DNA of 64,000 nt, from assembly GCA_025667525.1 (NCBI GenBank), contig CM046878.1, forward strand, positions 395,130,974 through 395,194,973, given 5' to 3'. The position numbers were made by a program, and so were the translations under genes. The number at the start of each line of letters is the position of its first letter. Position 1 is the stretch's first letter. The notes under the pieces are model-generated. The model worked only from the letters and a program-made list of their open reading frames with translations, was not told the DNA's origin and ran no database searches. This stretch comes from Glebionis coronaria (lineage: Eukaryota > Streptophyta > Magnoliopsida > Asterales > Asteraceae). Positions 58,565 through 64,000 of this stretch are shown one piece after another.

Positions 58565-60275
58565 TTAACAAATCATTTACCAATTCAGAACCGGACTTAA
58601 CATTATCAGAATTTTTACCTTCAACAATAATTTCGTCATCGGTAACGAAATCCTCGACATCAAGAGAATTTGGAATTCCCTTGTCATTGTTGTAGATTTT
58701 ACCGTTTCGAAGACATGTCACCATATTCACGTGCTCATTTCCATTTTTCTTGTGTGCGGGATTCATGGTGTGGTAGCGCGGTAGCCTTCCCTCATCTCTT
58801 TTGCTTAATTGATCCGCCAATTGACCAACTTGTCTCTCAAGAGCTACAATAGATTTGGTAGTGGTCTCGTGTCTTTGATTAGTGACCTCGAATTTTCTAT
58901 TGATCTCTTGATTGTTGGTAGATAATGAATCCATAAGCCTATCAAATTTTCGGTCAAGGTTTAAGAGACGGTTGTCATCTTGCCCTTGGCCCTGATTTGG
59001 ATATTGTTGTTGTGGCCTATGATTGTAAGAATTTTGTTGGAAGTTAGATGAATCGCCACCCTCGTACCTTGGTTTGTAACCATAGTGTTGTTGTTGGGCA
59101 TTATTAGGGCGACTGTCTTCATCTTTCCAACGGAAATTGGGGTGATTGCGCCATCCAGGATTGTAACTTTCAGAGAATGGGTCATTTCGTGGACGACCAC
59201 CATAGACTCCATTTACCTCCTCATTTGGTGGCGCCCCCCAACTTTGACAATTATCGACAGAGTGACTTGGATCACCACACATTGAACACCCACTATGCGA
59301 CACATTAGACACATTTTGAACACCTTTTCCTAGATTTTTCAACAAAATATCAACTTTCTTACTTAACTCGCTAATTTCAAAATTTGTGCCACGTTGGTTA
59401 GACACATAATTGGCGGAAGATGGGTGGTTGTTTCGATCCACTGAAGCTTGGGTCTTGGAACCTTTGCTTAGTTTTTCAAAAAACTCTCATTCTTCCTCCA
59501 TAGGTCACGAGAAAAACATACCCCCGCTAGTGGCCATCACAAATTGTTAGTTGTTATAATCCAACCCATCATAGAAGACTTTGACAAGATCCCATTTTGG
59601 AACATCATGATGAGGGCATGTTCGTAATAACTCCTTAAGTCTACTAAATTCTTCATGAAACTGCTCGCCTGGGATTTGACGAAAGGATTTAATCTTATTT
59701 CTAATGGCAGCAGTTTTACTTATAGAATAAAATTCCTCAAGAAAAGCAGATTGCATTTCAGACCATGAGTTAATACTACCTGGCTCAAGAGATGAGAACC
59801 AGTCCTTAGCTTGATCTTTAACAGAAAAAGGAAAAAGGCGAAGTCTTACCTCATCCTTAGTAATGTTATTAATCTGATGTGTGTCAGCAATTGAGAAGAA
59901 TTCTCGCAGATGTGCGTATGGCTCCTCACGACCTCTAAACACTGGCAAGATTGCTATGAGGTTCGGCTGGATCTTGAAGTTACTCGTAACCCCTTTAACC
60001 GGGTCCAGATAAACGATAGGCGAGGGATCCTCGAAGATCCCCGGCCTGTAATAAGAATCAACACCCCGTGGTGGGGATTCTTCTCCGCTACTACTTCCGC
60101 TAGCACTTCCGCCAACATCTTCGTCACCTGGCATTTCAACGAAAAGCTCTGCTAAACCTGAAAAATCAAGATTAGTAGAAAACTGTCGAAACGTCTTCCT
60201 TCTTAACCTTGCACTTTTCTCAACCTCAGGATCGTAAGATAACGGTGATGTTCGTCCCGATCTACGTGTACGCAT
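58443..60275 (-). pseudogene. Element G gag
   Basis: The start at 60275 gives MRTRRSGRTSPLSYD; the TR-containing N-terminus parallels A and B. The capsid region has FRGREEPYAHLREFF and RLRLFPFSVKDQAKDWF. Stops near 59547 and frame changes precede the second part, with the zinc knuckle CSMCGDPSHSVDNC (CX2CX4HX4C) near 59270 and Asn/Gln-rich sequence. The leader just before the ATG ends TGTGCAG, resembling a 3' splice site as in B. Confidence 0.82.
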
Positions 60276-60413
60276 ACACTAACCTGCACAGTCACAAGAA
60301 ACAAAACAAAACAAACAAAACAAACAAACAAACAAGAAAAATAAAATCTTTTTGTATTTTCTATTTATTTAAAATAAAATGTTAACAAAAACTTAAACGA
60401 AAAGCTCACTGAG

Positions 60414-60431
60414 TCCCCGGCAGCGGCGCCA
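60414..60431 (-). promoter_or_regulatory. Primer binding site of element G
   Basis: The minus strand reads TGGCGCCGCTGCCGGGGA, identical to the PBS of A. Six bases separate it from the TG taken as LTR edge. Confidence 0.85.
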
Positions 60432-60437
60432 AATTTT

Positions 60438-61240
60438 TGATCGACGTCGAAGTGCCGGTCAAAAATAACCTAATTACCTTATACTAGATAGGGTAAGCGG
60501 GTATCGATCCACGAGGAATATGTGGTTTTAGTTTAAGTTTTAGGGTGATCACTGATCAATAAAAATTTGGGTTTTGGAATCTAACAACTAAAATACTTTT
60601 GATAATAAAAAAAAAACGAATAAAAAATTAAAATAATTATTAAGCTAATGATAAAGCTAGAAAAATATAATAAGGATGTAAACAATTAAAAAAATGCAAT
60701 CCCTTCCAGTTCCTAATATTTATGGTTGATCACACTTATGGATTATCAAAACTTTTAGTTCGCTTACATAGATTATTTTGACTTAATATGAATGAATTAA
60801 CGTCGGCATTTATTGTGTTTGTCAATGACTCGCAATAATAAATCTTATATTAATCCAACCAATAATTATGTTTTAATAATTTATTTAGGTTCAACTTATA
60901 TTGATTATACGACCATCTTTTTTTTAACTAAATAAAATAAGTATGAATCGTTAACTAATAATAAATTGTCTTGCACAAATAATTAAACATAATATTAAGT
61001 CAATAAAAATAATTGATAAATAAATTATAAATCAATGTAATAAAAATATAATAATTCAAAAGTGATAATCAAACCATAAATAAAGTTACCGGAAGGAATT
61101 ACAACGCGTTACACTCAACCCGCTGTGCAACCTTCATTCTTCACTTTTTTTTAATCCGACTATATATAGATAATATTCCATGGTGGGTTATTGGGTATTG
61201 GGCCAAAAGTTTTTTTTTCTTTCATTCTTTTAAACATATA
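60438..61240 (-). repeat. Partial 5' LTR of element G
   Basis: Begins TGATCGACGTCG next to the PBS. AT-rich with no gene. A TATATATAG stretch near 61160-61170 could be a minus-strand promoter. It is cut at 61240 by the start of H, so most of U3 is missing. Confidence 0.6.
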
Positions 61241-61755
61241 TGTCACACCCACCATGGCGGAATATGGGGCGCGATGTATGGATATCATCCCAACATGGCG
61301 TGTCTATAGAGATAACTATATGAAATAAGATAAAATGGTGACACAAAAGTTATGACAATATCTCATCAAATACAGGAGTCTAGGTAAGTAGGTAACAGTC
61401 CTACCACTTACCCAAGACAAACAATAAACATAAACCAAACAAACATATAGGTGCCAACATGTATCACTTATAAAAAAAACATGAAGGTATACTAAGAAGG
61501 AACGGGGATCTCCTTCTATATGCAATCCTAAGGCATCCAAGTCTAGCCACTTCTATCCTCAAGCTTAAACACATTCACACCTGAAAGAGACACTAAAACA
61601 CGTCAACATAAAGTTGGTGAGAGTCATAGGTTTAGACTCCAACGCTAAATCAGTTACAAGCTGTGAATAACAACCATCAACACAATAACATATGGACAAT
61701 GTGTTACAAGTATGCATTAACAACTAGCATTCAAGATAAATCAATCATCACAATT

Positions 61756-61851
61756 CCAAGGCATCACGCCTTACCAACAACCACAATTACCAAGGCATCA
61801 CGCCTTACCAACAACCACAATTTCCAAGGCATCACGCCTTACCAACAACCA
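61756..61851. repeat. 34-bp tandem repeat, three copies
   Basis: Units start at 61756, 61790 and 61824, each beginning CCAAGGCATCACGCCTTACC. Each holds a small inverted repeat, AAGGC-ATCAC-GCCTT. Two copies of CTATGTACCTATCCCAAGGC follow at about 61875 and 61936. Confidence 0.85.
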
Positions 61852-62552
61852 TGGTACCATAGGCGCCCACACACCTATGTACCTATCCCAAGGCCACTAC
61901 CTTGTCATTTTCTATTGGTCCCATAGACGATCACACTATGTACCTATCCCAAGGCCCCTACCTTGTCAAACCACAATAACTGAGACGGCACGTGTCCCCC
62001 GATCCAAATCATACACAATCAAGAATCACATAGCAGTTAATCACACAATGTACACACAAGTCCATCTCAAATCACAAAAAACATTCACAGCATCAATTTA
62101 GAAAATAACTCAACACAGTGTCTCTTCCATCCCATCTGGAAGTCAAAATCAATAATAAACATGGGACTATGAAACTCACCTGATTGCTTCTTCACAAGTC
62201 CTCGCACTAGCAACAAGCTAACAAACCAAAAACACGCAATCAATACATGAACCAATCACTAAGATGGCTCATCAACCTATGATGGACATCTAGCCTATTC
62301 CCATATAAATACCTCATTGATAAGCTCTAATCACCCCATTACCCTTCCTTAACAAGTCCTTAACTTGGTTAAGTTTAATAACTATCCCGTTCATATTTTA
62401 CTCAAAACAGTCCCAGTTTTTAGGTCTCAAAACTTTAAGTCAAACGTCCACTTAAACATACCCATGGTTTCTGTAAAAGGAATATTCATACTTTTACATA
62501 TGTTAGCTAAAACCTCCCACTTGCCCTAACCTTAAAGCTACTGTTAAGGCCC

Positions 62553-62762
<210 letters not shown>

Positions 62763-64000
62763 CTACCTATCTAGAATTCACTAATTTTAAACGTATGAAA
62801 AGTTTGTTACCATTAGAGGGTCTTACCCTAAACCACAATCTTAGCCCAAGTTCAGATACTTACTATAATATATAGACCATCTCTCATGCTCGTGAGAAGA
62901 TCCCAATGAAACCCTAAGTACCCCAAACAACCAAAAACATAAAAAGAAAACAGGTTGACTTCAAAACTGTTTTTACCTCCGACTGTTGTAACCTGCTTTT
63001 GACCCACTTTCCGACCTCCAATTTAACTCTAGTTTCTTGCAATGGAAAGCCACTTCAAATAGCTTTCCAGGGATATGTGGATCGCAAAATAAGAGTTTGT
63101 AGAAATCCCAATATGATCAAAACAATTGACTCAAAATTCTGCCCAGTTTTTAAAAACGGGTTTAACAAAATCAACCTCATTAATTAACCCTAATCCCTCT
63201 AATTACAAGCCCTAATTTATGTAATCATCATATTATGATTAATACAACATTAATTTACTGTTTTTAAATTAAACCCTAACCTAAATCCATCATAAGATGA
63301 TTAAAGAAATCATAAAAACAATTTAATTGAAAAAGGTTTGAAGATTTTACCTTAGATTTTTTTGGAAAACAAGATTTTTGATGAAGAACCCTAATTTTCT
63401 CCATTGATGTCGACCCATACTTGATCTCCAGGGATTTTATGAAGTGTTTTGATAAAAATAAGGCTTTCTATACTTTCCTAACAATTCCTTGGCCTATATA
63501 CAAAAGCCCGGTTCCCTTTTTCCCTTTTTTTCCTCTTTTCTTTTCTTTGGTGCGTCTAAACCGACCCAAACACCCCTAATTTCGTTTTTTTTATTTTTAT
63601 TATTTAATATTATGTTATTAACATTACCTTAATTTACCTTAATTTATTTCAGCTCCTAAAGCTTCCAAAACCTCAAAACCGTCAAACTAGTCAAATTTAC
63701 GCGTTTTACCGTAAAAGACGTAAAATATACACTTCTAATAAAAATCTCAAATTTTGAAATAAACTTTATAACTAAGTCCTAAATGACTTAAAACCATCCC
63801 GAAAAATATTCATATGACTAATTACCTCATCCGAGACCTCTAAATGCTAAACCGTAAATCGTAAAAATACGATTTTCTATAATACATATTCGTATACGTA
63901 AAACCACTAAATAACACCATCTCACTTCATAGTCACCACCATGTGAACTCATGAACATGAAATCATCACACATCGTTTCACTCACAAGGTACCCCGTACT

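Larger units (their letters stand above)
52735..61240 (-). mobile_element. Element G: decayed Athila-like Ty3/gypsy retrotransposon
   Basis: Minus-strand order: partial 5' LTR (61240-60438), PBS, gag, PR, RT, RNase H, IN, 3' noncoding region, PPT (52895-52910), truncated U3 (52887-52735). Proteins align with A and B but more distantly, and many frameshifts and stops mark it as older. The two LTR remnants cover different LTR parts, so they cannot be compared for age. Confidence 0.75.

Overview
The window is plant nuclear DNA made almost entirely of nested LTR retrotransposons. No host gene, tRNA or rRNA could be supported. The base composition, the tRNA-Asp-type primer sites, the Athila-like Ty3/gypsy polyproteins and the copia elements carrying an extra ORF2 all point to a large repeat-rich plant genome. 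From recollection of similar ORF2 proteins in Tanacetum and Artemisia I infer Asteraceae; this is an inference, not a search result.

Left block (225-27517). Element A is an Athila-like Ty3/gypsy element on the minus strand (230-27512) with 3.9-kb LTRs, a perfect 5-bp target duplication (ATGGT), a tRNA-Asp-type PBS, a damaged gag and an open 1422-codon protease-RT-RNase H-integrase frame. Its right LTR was later split by element B (15302-26176), a related element on the plus strand with almost identical 1.54-kb LTRs and its own GTACA duplication. B's single gag-pol frame carries two in-frame stops.

Middle block (about 28152-52734) is a four-level copia nest. C (minus) keeps its 3' LTR, a degraded ORF2 gene and the 3' end of pol; its pol is cut at 38127. 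Next to the cut lie an inverted U3 fragment (38128-38418) and D (minus), which has a largely open pol and an open ORF2. D's integrase is split by E (plus, 43780-52309), a copy missing its 5' end. E's pol is split by a 568-bp solo LTR (47108-47675, GGTTC duplication).

Right block. G (52735-61240, minus) is a third, more decayed Athila-like element with gag, PR, RT/RNase H, IN and a PBS. H (61241 to the window end) looks like the start of another long LTR, with 34-bp tandem repeats and a 206-bp AT microsatellite.

The most interesting observations are these. (i) ORF2 in C and in D is a homologous gene, each preceded by a TATA-like box and a dense array of a family-specific short word, as if carried with its own promoter; E, a close relative of C, lacks it. 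(ii) A and B each repeat a hairpin plus polypurine tract near the end of pol and again before the LTR, with the tract sequence matching within each family; G has a second tract copy but only one clear hairpin. (iii) Several families contain dispersed arrays of their own 6-10-bp word (B TTCCGMATAG, A ATAAGC, C ATCGCAAT, D GTCAACG).
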